From: Jiangella asiatica
GTDB taxonomy: Bacteria > Actinomycetota > Actinomycetes > Jiangellales > Jiangellaceae
Assembly (NCBI RefSeq): GCF_004349065.1
Contig: NZ_SMKZ01000001.1
Coordinates: 372,001-436,000 of the forward strand
Reading direction: 5' to 3'
DNA: 64,000 nucleotides
The first letter of the stretch is position 1; every line of letters begins with the position of its first letter. The notes beneath the pieces are model-generated. The model saw nothing but the letters and a program-made list of their open reading frames with translations. It ran no database searches and was not told the DNA's origin. The translations under genes and the position numbers were made by a program. Shown here piece after piece: positions 53,664-62,222 of this stretch.

Positions 53664-53789
53664 CGGAACAGCGGTGTCAAGGTGGCGTTGCATCCCTCGC
53701 AACCACGCTGACCAGCGTATTCGCCAATTCGTCGGCGCCACCCTTGACAGCGTTCGCGCCATTACCCTAGCGTCGCACATGAACGCTAC

Positions 53790-53801
53790 CGTTAACGTTA
53801 A
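53790..53801. promoter_or_regulatory. LacI-type operator, site 2
   Basis: CGTTAACGTTAA includes the perfect palindrome TTAACGTTAA. With site 1 it could support looping over the divergent promoters. It is 141 bases before the IclR start. Confidence 0.6.
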
Positions 53802-53942
53802 TGGAACGGGCCCGACCTCGTCCTGACATCGCGGCGGTCGCGTCGGCCGCGCCGGGTGAACCTGGGCGCGGCTCCACCCGCTGCCCGGCCCTCGCGAGCG
53901 CGTGCGCCGGACCGCCGACCAGAGCACAGGGGTGAGTGATCG

Positions 53943-54710
53943 ATGAAGTCGCTGAGCCGCGCCCTCGAGGTGCTGACCGAGCTGAGCCGGCACGGCCATC
54001 CGCGCACGCTGACCGACATCACCAACGCCGTCGGCCTGCACAAGAGCACCGTCCACCGGATGCTGGCGACCTTCGTCGAGTTCGGCCTGGTCCGCCGCGA
54101 CGAGGCCAACCGGTACGTCGTCGGCCTCGGGGCACTCGACCTGGCGCGAGCCGCCCGAGGCGAGGCCGGACCGGACTCCGTCGTGCACCCCGCCCTGGCT
54201 GAGCTGCACGAGCGCACCGGCGAGGCGGTGAGCTACGGGCAGCCACGCGGCGGCCAGCTGGTGCGGACTGCGACGGCCGGCCAGTCCGCGGCGGAGCCTG
54301 GGTCACCGCTGCCGATGCACGCGACCGCGCTGGGCAAGGCCTACCTCGCGCATCGTCCGCGGGTCGAGGTGGACCGGTTCGTGGTGCGCGCTCCGTTCCC
54401 GCGGCTCACCGCCCGCACGGTGACCGACGCCTACGGCCTGCTGCGCGCCCTGGCCAGGACGCGTACCTGCGGCTACGCCGTCGAGGACCGCGAGTACGCC
54501 GAGACCGGGCGGGCGGTGGCCGCTCCGGTGCTCGACCACGACGGGCTGGCCGTCGCCGCGGTGGCCGTACGGATCCCGTCGCGGGTGACGCATCCGGCCG
54601 AGCTGGGTGGGCTGGCCGCGGCGGTCACCGCGTGTGCGGACCGCATCGGCGCCGGCCTGCTGGACGAGGCTGCTCCAGTGGTCGTCCTGGCCCACGCCCA
54701 GGGGGCCTGA
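53943..54710 (+). CDS. IclR family regulator of the transporter operon
   Basis: A 255-residue IclR-family regulator with a winged helix at about residues 5-60 (LTDITNAVGLHKSTVHRML) and effector domain (HERTGEAVSYGQPRGG, MHATALGKAYLAH, GYAVEDREYAETGRAVAAPV). It is the first gene of the permease/ATPase operon and shares one base with the permease start (TGATG). It may repress the operon until an oligomer degradation product is bound. It is the second IclR in the window and is not closely related to the hut-linked one. Confidence 0.9.
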   Translation: MKSLSRALEVLTELSRHGHPRTLTDITNAVGLHKSTVHRMLATFVEFGLVRRDEANRYVVGLGALDLARAARGEAGPDSVVHPALAELHERTGEAVSYGQPRGGQLVRTATAGQSAAEPGSPLPMHATALGKAYLAHRPRVEVDRFVVRAPFPRLTARTVTDAYGLLRALARTRTCGYAVEDREYAETGRAVAAPVLDHDGLAVAAVAVRIPSRVTHPAELGGLAAAVTACADRIGAGLLDEAAPVVVLAHAQGA

Positions 54711-55633
54711 TGCCGGCTTACCTCGCCCGCCGGCTGCTGTTCTCCGTCTTCGTGCTCTGGGGCGCCGTCTCGGTGATCTTCCTGGTGCTGCGGCTGGTGC
54801 CCGGCGACCCCGCCATGGTGCTGCTGGGCCCGGACGCGACGGCGAGCCAAGTCGACGAGCTGCGGGCGCGGATGGGCCTGGACGAACCGCTGATCGTCCA
54901 GTACGGCATCTACCTGCGCGACGTCGTGCGGCTGGACTTCGGCGAGTCGTTCCGGATGAGCGTCGACGCCATGGACCTGGTGCTGTCCCGGCTGCCGAAC
55001 ACCGCGCAGCTGGCGGTCGCCGCGCTCGGGCTGTCGATCCTCATCGGGTTCCCGCTCGGCGTGGTCGCGGCGCTGAAGGCCAACACGCTGACCGACCGGG
55101 TCATCTCGGTGCTGTCGCTGGTGGGGCAGTCGACTCCGGCGTTCTGGGTGGGCATCGTCTTCATCCTGGTGTTCGCCCGGACGCTGGACGTGCTGCCCAG
55201 CGGCGGCACCGGCGGCTGGCAGCACCTGGTGCTCCCGGCGGTGACGCTCGCCCTGCCGTTCCTCGCGATTCTGGTCCGGCTGACCCGCAGCGGGCTGCTG
55301 GAAGTGATCCACGAGGGCTACGTGCAGACCGCCCGCGCGAAGGGCCTGCGCGAACGCGTAGTGATCTTCCCGCACGCCGCCCGCAACGCGCTCATCCCGG
55401 TCGTGACGGTGGTCGGCCTACAGTTCGGCCAGCTGCTCGGCGGCACCGTCATCGTCGAGACGGTGTTCGCCTGGCCAGGCGTCGGCCGGCTGCTCGTGGA
55501 CGCGATCTCGCATCGCGACTACGGCGTCGTCCAGGCCGCCGTGCTCTTCATCGCCGGCGTCTTCGTGCTGGTCAACCTCGTCGTCGACATCCTGTACGGC
55601 TACCTCGACCCCCGAGTGCGATTGGCCGGGTGA
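54710..55633 (+). CDS. DppB-type ABC permease
   Basis: A 307-residue inner-membrane permease of the oligopeptide/dipeptide/nickel class. The N-terminal RRLLFSVFVLWGAVSVIFLVL helix is typical of DppB/OppB, as are RLVPGDPA and the loop EGYVQTARAKGL with the EAA motif. About six transmembrane helices are visible. It starts at the overlap with the IclR stop and precedes the DppC-like gene by three bases. It pairs with that protein to form the channel. Confidence 0.93.
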   Translation: MPAYLARRLLFSVFVLWGAVSVIFLVLRLVPGDPAMVLLGPDATASQVDELRARMGLDEPLIVQYGIYLRDVVRLDFGESFRMSVDAMDLVLSRLPNTAQLAVAALGLSILIGFPLGVVAALKANTLTDRVISVLSLVGQSTPAFWVGIVFILVFARTLDVLPSGGTGGWQHLVLPAVTLALPFLAILVRLTRSGLLEVIHEGYVQTARAKGLRERVVIFPHAARNALIPVVTVVGLQFGQLLGGTVIVETVFAWPGVGRLLVDAISHRDYGVVQAAVLFIAGVFVLVNLVVDILYGYLDPRVRLAG

Positions 55634-55636
55634 ACC

Positions 55637-56542
55637 ATGACCGACACTCTCACCGACCTCGGCAGCCCACCGGCCGCTCCCGTCCCGGAGCAGGTCGTCC
55701 GGGCCCGCCGCCGGGCCGGATCGGGGCGCATCCGCTTCGCGAGCGCCGTCATCGGCATCTACGTCCTCGCGGCCGTCTTCGGGCCGTGGCTCGTCGGGTA
55801 CGACTCTGTCGCGACGAGTACGGGCGACCGGCTGCTGCCGCCCGGATCGCGCACCGAGGACGGGTCGCTGGCGATCTTCGGTACCGACCAGGTGGGCCAG
55901 GACCTGTTCGCCCAGGTGCTGCAGGGCGCGCGGATTTCCATCGCGGTCGGCGTCGCCACCCTGCTGCTGGCCGGGGTGATCGGTGTCGCCATCGGCGTCG
56001 TGGCCGGGTGGTACGGCCGGTGGCTGGACGGTGCGCTGATGCGCCTGGCCGACGTCCAGCTCACGTTCCCGTCGATCCTGCTGGCCATCTTCATCGCCGC
56101 GCTGCTCGGCCCGAGCGTGGTGAACGTCGTCATCGTGCTGGCCATCTCGAACTGGGTGACGTTCGCGAGGGTTGCCCGCAGCCAGGTCCTGGTGACGAAG
56201 AACCGAGACTTCGTCGACGCGACTCGGACTCTCGGCGCGAGGTCCTGGCACCTGGTGCGCCGCTGCGTCCTGCCGGCCTGCGCGGCACCGGTGCTGGTCG
56301 TCGCGACGGTCGAGATCGGCCACGTCATCCTGGCCGAGGCGTCGCTGAGCTTCCTCGGCCTCGGCACCCCGGCCAGCTCACCGAGCTGGGGCGTCACCAT
56401 CGCGAACGGGCGGAACTACCTGGGCGACGCGTGGTGGATCTCGACCATCCCGGGCATCTGCCTGGCGCTGCTCGTCGTGTCGTTCGGACTCCTCGGTGAC
56501 GCGCTGCGGGACCGGTTCGACCCGAAGCTGAAGAACCTGTGA
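55637..56542 (+). CDS. DppC-type ABC permease
   Basis: A 301-residue permease partner of DppB type. It has the N-terminal membrane helix, the DppC hallmark FGTDQVGQDLFAQVLQGAR, and the EAA loop DFVDATRTLGARSWHLVRR, then EASLSFLGLGTPASSPSWG. Six hydrophobic segments are visible. It follows the first permease by three bases and precedes the first ATPase by seven. Confidence 0.93.
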   Translation: MTDTLTDLGSPPAAPVPEQVVRARRRAGSGRIRFASAVIGIYVLAAVFGPWLVGYDSVATSTGDRLLPPGSRTEDGSLAIFGTDQVGQDLFAQVLQGARISIAVGVATLLLAGVIGVAIGVVAGWYGRWLDGALMRLADVQLTFPSILLAIFIAALLGPSVVNVVIVLAISNWVTFARVARSQVLVTKNRDFVDATRTLGARSWHLVRRCVLPACAAPVLVVATVEIGHVILAEASLSFLGLGTPASSPSWGVTIANGRNYLGDAWWISTIPGICLALLVVSFGLLGDALRDRFDPKLKNL

Positions 56543-56549
56543 GGCGGCC

Positions 56550-57560
56550 GTGACGGACACTCCACTGCTCAGCGTGCGTGACCTCGCGGTACGGTTCCGC
56601 ACTGGCGCCGGCCAGGTCCGGGCTGTCGACGGCGTGTCGTTCGACGTGCGCAGGGGCGAGACCCTCGCCGTCCTCGGCGAGTCCGGCAGCGGGAAGAGCG
56701 TCACCGCCCAGGCCATCATGGGCATCCTGCCCAGACCGGCCGGTGAGGTCGTAGCCGGCAGCATCGTCTACGACGGTCGCGACCTGCTGGCCGAGGACCC
56801 GAACCGGGTCCGCAAGCTGCGCGGCGACGAGATCGCGATGGTCTTCCAGGACCCGCTGAGCTCACTCAACCCGGTTTTCCGGGTCGGCTGGCAGATCGGC
56901 GAGATGTTCCGCCGGCATCGAGGCGCGTCGCGCCGGGACGCTCGCGCCGCCGCCGTCGAGTTGATGGAGCGGGTCGGCATCCCGGCCGCCCGGCGACGGG
57001 TGGACGATTTCCCGCACCAGTTCTCCGGCGGCATGCGCCAGCGGATCATGATCGCCATGGCGCTCGCGCTGAAGCCGCGGCTGCTCATCGCCGACGAGCC
57101 CACGACGGCGCTCGACGTCACCGTCCAGGCGCAGATCATGCGGCTCCTGGCGGACCTGCGGCGCGAGGAGGGCATGGCGCTGGTGCTGATCACGCACGAC
57201 CTCGGGGTGGTGGCCGACGTGGCCGACCGGGCGCTGCTCATGTACGCCGGGCGCGCGGTCGAGACCGGCGACATCCGTGAGGTCTACGACCATGCCGCCC
57301 ACCCGTACACCCGGGGCCTCATGGCGTCGATCCCGGACCTCGACGCGCCGCGCGAACGGCTCACGCCGGTGCGCGGCGCGCCGCCGAACCTCCTGGACCT
57401 GCCGTCGGGGTGCTCGTTCCATCCGCGCTGCCCGCACGCCACCGACCGGTGCTCCGTCGACGATCCCGTGCTCCGGCCGATCGACGGGCGCCCCGAGGAG
57501 CACCGGTCCGCGTGCCACTACGCCGAGGAGGTGCTGGCCGGTGAGCGCGAGCCCGTCTGA
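56550..57560 (+). CDS. DppD-type ABC ATPase
   Basis: A 336-residue ATPase of the DppD/OppD group. Walker A is GESGSGKS, the Q-loop lies in MVFQDPLSSLNPVFRVGWQ, the signature is FSGGMRQRI and Walker B LLIADEPTTALD. The C-terminal extension holds GCSFHPRCPHATDRC, the cysteine cluster that can bind an iron-sulfur cluster in this class. It starts with GTG seven bases after the permease and overlaps the next ATPase gene by 20 bases. Confidence 0.94.
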   Translation: MTDTPLLSVRDLAVRFRTGAGQVRAVDGVSFDVRRGETLAVLGESGSGKSVTAQAIMGILPRPAGEVVAGSIVYDGRDLLAEDPNRVRKLRGDEIAMVFQDPLSSLNPVFRVGWQIGEMFRRHRGASRRDARAAAVELMERVGIPAARRRVDDFPHQFSGGMRQRIMIAMALALKPRLLIADEPTTALDVTVQAQIMRLLADLRREEGMALVLITHDLGVVADVADRALLMYAGRAVETGDIREVYDHAAHPYTRGLMASIPDLDAPRERLTPVRGAPPNLLDLPSGCSFHPRCPHATDRCSVDDPVLRPIDGRPEEHRSACHYAEEVLAGEREPV

Positions 57561-58584
57561 GCCCCTGCTCTCGGTGCGTGAGCTGCACACGACCTTCCCG
57601 ATCCGCTCGGCCCTGCTGCGCCGGGTCACCGGACACATCCAGGCGGTCGCCGGCGTGTCCTTCGACCTGCGCCCGGGCGAGACGCTCGGGCTGGTCGGCG
57701 AGTCCGGCTCGGGCAAGTCGACCCTGGCGCGGACGGTGATCGGGCTGGAGAAGGCCGCCTCGGGCACCGTCACCTTCGACGGCCGGGAGCTGACGTCGGC
57801 GTCGCCGGCAGAGCTGCGCGCGGCACGTCGCGACATCCAGATGATCTTCCAGGACCCCTACTCGTCGCTGAACCCGCGCCGGACCGCCGGCCAGATCGTG
57901 GCCGAGGCCTGGGAGATCCATCCCGACGTCGTGTCCCGCTCGCGGTGGCGGGACGAGGTGAGCGACCTTCTCGCCCGGGTGGGCCTGGACCCGAGCCACG
58001 CCGACCGCTACCCCCACCAGTTCTCCGGCGGACAGCGGCAACGCCTGGGCATCGCCCGCGCCCTCGCGCTCAAGCCCAAGATCGTCATCTGCGACGAGGC
58101 CGTGTCGGCGCTGGACGTGTCGATCCAGGCCCAGGTGCTCAACCTGCTCGCCGACCTGCAGGCCGACCTCGGCCTCACCTACCTGTTCATCGCGCACGAC
58201 CTGTCGGTGGTCCGGCACGTCGCCGACCGGGTCGCCGTCATGTACCTGGGCCGGGTGGTCGAGGTGGCCGACCAGGAGGAGATCTTCCAGCGGCCCACCC
58301 ACCCGTACACCCAGGCGCTACTGTCCGCCGTCCCTGTCCCGCGTCCGTGGGACCAGCCGCAGCGCGAGAGCATCATCATCGGCGGCGACGTCCCGTCGCC
58401 GGCTGACCCGCCGTCGGGGTGCCGGTTCCGCACCCGGTGCTGGAAGGCCCAGGACGTGTGCGCGCAGGTCGAGCCCGCCCTGGAGATCCGTCTGGGCCTG
58501 CACCCCAGCGCCTGCCACTTCGCCGAGCTCCTGTCGGCCGCGCCCGGGAACTCGCCCGAAGGGTCCCTCACCCCTGGTGGGTGA
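57541..58584 (+). CDS. DppF-type ABC ATPase
   Basis: A 347-residue ATPase of the DppF/OppF group. Motifs are Walker A GESGSGKST, MIFQDPYSSLNPRRT, the signature FSGGQRQRLGIARAL and Walker B IVICDEAVSALD. Here the Walker B runs Asp-Glu-Ala, where DEP is commoner, a known variant in this subgroup. The Cys-rich C-terminus GCRFRTRCWKAQDVC matches its partner. GTG 57541 overlaps the end of the DppD-like gene. Confidence 0.93.
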   Translation: MSASPSEPLLSVRELHTTFPIRSALLRRVTGHIQAVAGVSFDLRPGETLGLVGESGSGKSTLARTVIGLEKAASGTVTFDGRELTSASPAELRAARRDIQMIFQDPYSSLNPRRTAGQIVAEAWEIHPDVVSRSRWRDEVSDLLARVGLDPSHADRYPHQFSGGQRQRLGIARALALKPKIVICDEAVSALDVSIQAQVLNLLADLQADLGLTYLFIAHDLSVVRHVADRVAVMYLGRVVEVADQEEIFQRPTHPYTQALLSAVPVPRPWDQPQRESIIIGGDVPSPADPPSGCRFRTRCWKAQDVCAQVEPALEIRLGLHPSACHFAELLSAAPGNSPEGSLTPGG

Positions 58585-58634
58585 GGCCCGGCCTACGTCG
58601 CGGTGCCTACCTCGGGGCGGCGGGCCGGCATGGT

Positions 58635-58648
58635 GTCAAGATCTTGAC
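58635..58648. promoter_or_regulatory. Perfect palindrome before GH123-like gene
   Basis: GTCAAGATCTTGAC is a perfect 14-base palindrome, 61 bases upstream of the GH123-like start and 50 bases after the ATPase stop. It looks like an operator. It does not resemble the other operator motifs found here. Confidence 0.55.
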
Positions 58649-58709
58649 GAACAGGGGCGATCTGCGCGAATCTGCTCGGGTCACCCGTCGTCCGATCAGG
58701 AGTAGGCAC

Positions 58710-61508
58710 ATGAGATTGGGTCTGCGCACCGTGATCGCCATCGCCACCATCGTCACCACTGTCGCCGCGCTGCCTCCTGGTGGTGGGTCGGCTCCCACGG
58801 CCGCGGCCGTGGGAGCCGACCCCGTCGTCTGGGTGCCGACGGGGTCGTTCGCCAGCTCGTCGTTCGTCCGGGTGGAGCAGGACGCCGGCCCCGGCGCGAC
58901 GGTGCGTGAGGGCGAGGTCCTCCGGCTGGACGTGCCGGCCGGCGGTCGGAGTTCCGCACAGCTCGCGGTCCACGCGTCCGGCGGCCTGGACGAGCTCAAC
59001 GTGTCGGTCGGGCGGCCGCGGTCGCGGCACGGCGGCGCGCTGCCGGCCGAGGCCGTCCAGGTGCGCTACCCGCGGTACATCCCGTTCGACTCCGGCGGTG
59101 TGGTGGCCGACCCGCTGCTCGACGTCGCCTCCGTCGACGTAGCCGAGAACGCCAACCAGCCGGTGTGGTTCACCGTCGACGTCCCCGCCGGCGCCGCGCC
59201 CGGCGTCTACTCGGCGACGGTGGACGTGACCGGCGGCGGTCGCAGCCTGGGCGGGTGGACGCTGCAGGTGGTCGTCGCCGACGTCGCTGTGGAGCCGATG
59301 GCGGACCGGCCGTTCACGCTGGACCTCTGGGCGCACCCGGACGCGGTCGCCGACCAGACCGGTACGCCGCTGTGGAGCGAGGAACACTGGGCGGCGATGC
59401 GCCCGTACCTGCGTGACCTCGCCGAGCACGGGCAGCGGGTGGTCAACGTCGCCGTCACCGAGGACCCGTGGATGGTCGACCACCAGGGCGAGTGGCGGCC
59501 GCAGACGTGGAGCCACTTCGCGTCCATGGTCGAGTGGAGCTGGGACGGCGAGCGGTTCGGCTTCGACTTCGGCGTCTTCGACCGCTATGTGGAGGAGTCC
59601 CGCGCGGCGGGCATCGGCGAGCGCATCCACGCCTTCGCGATGCTCCAGTTCGACCACCGGGAACGCTTCGTCTACACCGACACCAGCACCGGTGAGCGCG
59701 TGGTCGAGGAGGTCGATCTCGGCGACGCGCGCTACCGCGAGGGCTGGGGCCAGTTCCTGCGCGCGTTCACGGCGCACCTGACCGAGAAGGGCTGGTTCGA
59801 CGACGCGTCGCTCGGCTTCGACGAGCGGCCGGCCGACGAGCTGGAGATCGTGTTCGACGTCCTCACCGGTGAGGCGCCGGAGTGGCTGGACAAGATCGCG
59901 GTCGCCGCGAACAGCCTGGACGTCCAGGACTTCGCCGACTACGTCAGCTACAACTACTCGTTTCTCGACAGCGTGCCGGACGAGGACATCGCCCAGCGCC
60001 GCGCCGAGGGCAAGCCGACGCTGTTCTACACGTACTTCAACCCGCTGCGGCCCAACACCGTGACGGCGTCACCGCCGATCTCCGCGCGCGTGCTGGGCTG
60101 GGTGGTCGCGCAGAAGAATCTCGACGGCTACCTGCGCTGGACCTACAACTCCTGGCCGGAGGACGTCTTCGCCGACCCGAGCTTCCGCTACGGCCAGGGC
60201 GACGAGTACATCGTGTACCCGGGCGAGGACGGGCCGGTCTCGTCGATCCGCTGGGAGACGTTCACCGACGGCCTGGACGACGCGGAGCTGCTGCGCAGGT
60301 ACGCCGAGCGCTACGGCCGCGACGACCCCCTGTTCACGCAAGTCCTCGGCGCGGTCGACCCGAGGGCGCAGAGCAGCGCGCCGGCGTGGTCGGCGATGCT
60401 GCTGGGCCGGCACGCGGTGCTCCGAGGGCTGCGGGCGGACGGGGACCTGGACGTCACCGTCTCCCGGCCGGACGGCGAGGTGGCGGCCGGCGACGTCGTC
60501 GAGATGACGGTGACCGCCACCGCCACCGGCGAGCGCCCGGTGCCGGCGCCGCGGCTGGATCTGCCCGACCAGCCCGGCTGGTCCGCGCGGGTCGTGAGCG
60601 CGCCGCGGCCGGGTGCGCTGCTGCCCGGCGAGCAGGTCACGTGGACCGTGCGGGTCACCGTCGACGACGACGCCGGCGGCTACCTGTACCTCGGCGGCGC
60701 GGTGACCGATGCGGGCGGCCGCGACCGCGCCGACTTCGCGACCGACCTCACCGTCCGGCCCCCGGTCGAGACCACCGGCCCGCCGGTGGCAGCGCCGGCC
60801 AGCTCCCCGGACGCGACCAGCCCGGTGACGATCACGGTCCCGGTCACCAACGTCTCCGACCGCGAGCAGACGGTCGAGCTGGTCGTCGGCAACCTCGGCT
60901 TCTGGCAGCTCGACGTGCCGACGTCGCCGGTCGCAGTCCCGCCGGGCGCGACGGTGAACGCGTCGGTGCGGCTGCTCCCAGGCGGCCGGACCGGATGGAG
61001 CACCGTCGACGTCGAGGTCCGGCACGGCGGCGCCGCGGTCGGCTCCGGCCGGGTCGACATCGTCTCCGGCGGCCGGCACGTGTCGGAGTGGGAGTGGGCG
61101 TCGCAGACCAACGGCTGGGGCCCGGCCGAGCGCGACACCAGCAACGGCGAGGACCAGCCCGGCGACGGTGCCCGCATGTCGATCAACGGCCGGCAGTACG
61201 GCGTCGGCGTCGGCGTGCACGCGCCGTCGCGGATCACGCTCGACCTGGCCGGCCGGTGCAGCCGGTTCCAGACCGACATCGGGGTCGACGACGAGGTCGC
61301 CGGCGGCAGCGTTCGGTTCCACGTCGAAGCTGACGGCCAGGAGATCTTCGCGTCACCGGTGATGACCCAGACCTCCGCGGCCCGCTGGGTCGATCTCGAC
61401 GTGACCGGCGTCCAGACGCTGGCCCTCGTGGTCGACGACGGTGGCAACGGCGTCGGCCAGGACCACGCCGACTGGGCCGGTGCGTGGCTGCGCTGCGAAT
61501 CCGGCTGA
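58710..61508 (+). CDS. Secreted GH123-like glycosidase with NPCBM domain
   Basis: A 932-residue exported protein (signal peptide to about residue 33). The N-terminal beta domain and central barrel follow the DUF4091/GH123 pattern. The key acidic pair is Asp371-Glu372 in SLGFDERPADE, matching the Asp-Glu of GH123 beta-N-acetylgalactosaminidases, with YVSYNYSFLD and RWTYNSWPEDVF as barrel strands. Two beta-sandwiches follow, and residues about 785-932 form an NPCBM/NEW2 carbohydrate-binding domain (SEWEWASQTNGWGPAERD). AGGAGTAGG precedes the ATG. It follows the ABC operon and could cleave an aminosugar glycan for import; whether GalNAc is the target is inferred. Confidence 0.85.
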   Translation: MRLGLRTVIAIATIVTTVAALPPGGGSAPTAAAVGADPVVWVPTGSFASSSFVRVEQDAGPGATVREGEVLRLDVPAGGRSSAQLAVHASGGLDELNVSVGRPRSRHGGALPAEAVQVRYPRYIPFDSGGVVADPLLDVASVDVAENANQPVWFTVDVPAGAAPGVYSATVDVTGGGRSLGGWTLQVVVADVAVEPMADRPFTLDLWAHPDAVADQTGTPLWSEEHWAAMRPYLRDLAEHGQRVVNVAVTEDPWMVDHQGEWRPQTWSHFASMVEWSWDGERFGFDFGVFDRYVEESRAAGIGERIHAFAMLQFDHRERFVYTDTSTGERVVEEVDLGDARYREGWGQFLRAFTAHLTEKGWFDDASLGFDERPADELEIVFDVLTGEAPEWLDKIAVAANSLDVQDFADYVSYNYSFLDSVPDEDIAQRRAEGKPTLFYTYFNPLRPNTVTASPPISARVLGWVVAQKNLDGYLRWTYNSWPEDVFADPSFRYGQGDEYIVYPGEDGPVSSIRWETFTDGLDDAELLRRYAERYGRDDPLFTQVLGAVDPRAQSSAPAWSAMLLGRHAVLRGLRADGDLDVTVSRPDGEVAAGDVVEMTVTATATGERPVPAPRLDLPDQPGWSARVVSAPRPGALLPGEQVTWTVRVTVDDDAGGYLYLGGAVTDAGGRDRADFATDLTVRPPVETTGPPVAAPASSPDATSPVTITVPVTNVSDREQTVELVVGNLGFWQLDVPTSPVAVPPGATVNASVRLLPGGRTGWSTVDVEVRHGGAAVGSGRVDIVSGGRHVSEWEWASQTNGWGPAERDTSNGEDQPGDGARMSINGRQYGVGVGVHAPSRITLDLAGRCSRFQTDIGVDDEVAGGSVRFHVEADGQEIFASPVMTQTSAARWVDLDVTGVQTLALVVDDGGNGVGQDHADWAGAWLRCESG

Positions 61509-61732
61509 CGCGGCCAGCGTGATCAGGGTGAAGCGGTCGCCCGGCGCGCTCGGGCCTTCACTCGTCCGACGGGCGGGTCCCCTGGACGGTGCGGATCCGG
61601 CGCCGACCTCGCCGGGCTGGAGAGCGAACCACCCCCGTGATCAGGTGTGCGTGCGCATCAGGTCCGGCTTCTCGGGCGACAGTGGTTGACGCCGACCGCA
61701 CGTCGGTGGGAATGAGCGCCTCGACGCCCGTG

Positions 61733-61752
61733 TTGATGAAATCAGTTCTCAA
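61733..61752. promoter_or_regulatory. Possible Zur box before rpmJ
   Basis: TTGATGAAATCAGTTCTCAA is an imperfect inverted repeat 21 bases before the bL36 start. Zinc-free bL36 and bL33 paralogues are usually under Zur control in actinobacteria, whose sites are AT-rich inverted repeats of this kind. The match is weak and the call is made mainly from context. Confidence 0.35.
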
Positions 61753-61773
61753 CTACAGGAAGGTGGCCCGCCG

Positions 61774-61896
61774 ATGAAGGTCCGCACCTCGTTGAGGTCG
61801 CTGAAGAACGCGCCCGGATCGCAGGTCGTGCGGCGGCGCGGCCGGGTCTTCGTCATCAACCCGGCGAACCCGCGCCGCAAGGCACGCCAGGGCTGA
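61774..61896 (+). CDS. rpmJ: Ribosomal protein bL36, zinc-free paralogue
   Basis: A 40-residue bL36, a small component of the large ribosomal subunit. It begins [12 protein letters not shown] and ends NPRRKARQG, and contains no cysteine, whereas the standard bL36 binds zinc through three Cys and one His. This is the C-minus form that replaces the zinc-bearing version under zinc starvation. GGAAGG precedes the ATG by eight bases. It is directly followed by the zinc-free bL33 gene. Confidence 0.93.
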   Translation: MKVRTSLRSLKNAPGSQVVRRRGRVFVINPANPRRKARQG

Positions 61897-61926
61897 GGCA
61901 CACCCGACGTCTGGAAGGAGAGGTCG

Positions 61927-62091
61927 ATGGCTCGCACCGAGCTTCGCCCGGTGGTCAAGCTCCGCTCGACCGCCGGCACCGGCTACACCTACGTGACCCG
62001 CAAGAACCGGCGCAACGACCCGGATCGCCTGGTGTTGCGCAAGTACGACCCGTTGGCCCGCCGGCACGTGGGGTTCCGCGAGGAGCGCTGA
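61927..62091 (+). CDS. rpmG: Ribosomal protein bL33, zinc-free paralogue
   Basis: A 54-residue bL33 with the family core [30 protein letters not shown] and [14 protein letters not shown]. It has no cysteines, unlike the zinc-binding bL33, so it is the C-minus paralogue that frees zinc during starvation. It lies 30 bases after bL36 with GGAAGGAGAGG upstream. The usual companions bL28, bS14 and bS18 of this zinc-sparing set are not in the window. Confidence 0.93.
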   Translation: MARTELRPVVKLRSTAGTGYTYVTRKNRRNDPDRLVLRKYDPLARRHVGFREER

Positions 62092-62158
62092 GGCCCAGCG
62101 GCGGGGAGGCACGCCTCAGCGCCTGCGCCCGGGAGCCGGCCCCGGGCGCACCGACGAC

Positions 62159-62191
62159 GTTCAGAGACCGGTCATCATGAGTCATGCCCGG
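62159..62191 (+). promoter_or_regulatory. PHO-box-like direct repeats before second PhoD
   Basis: GTTCAGAGACC (62159-62169) and GGTCATCATGA (62170-62180) are adjacent 11-base units matching the actinobacterial PHO-box form, and a third GTCATGCCCGG follows one base out of register. They sit 32 bases before the chosen start of the PhoD gene. PhoP control is inferred. Confidence 0.55.
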
Positions 62192-62222
62192 CGTTAACCT
62201 TCCAAGCGGACCGTTGGTGCGC

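Larger units (their letters stand above)
53587..53942. promoter_or_regulatory. Divergent control region with two LacI-type sites
   Basis: This 356-base gap separates the LacI operon from the transporter operon. It contains ACGTTAACGT (53651-53660, extended to TTAACGTTCA) and TTAACGTTAA (53792-53801), two versions of one operator 138 bases apart. The stretch between them is locally less GC-rich and probably holds both promoters. No coding region is supported. Confidence 0.75.

Noticed and set aside
61501-61660. TGATCA motifs after the GH123-like gene
   Set aside because: They are not part of an extended inverted repeat, unlike those at 11591 and 38995.
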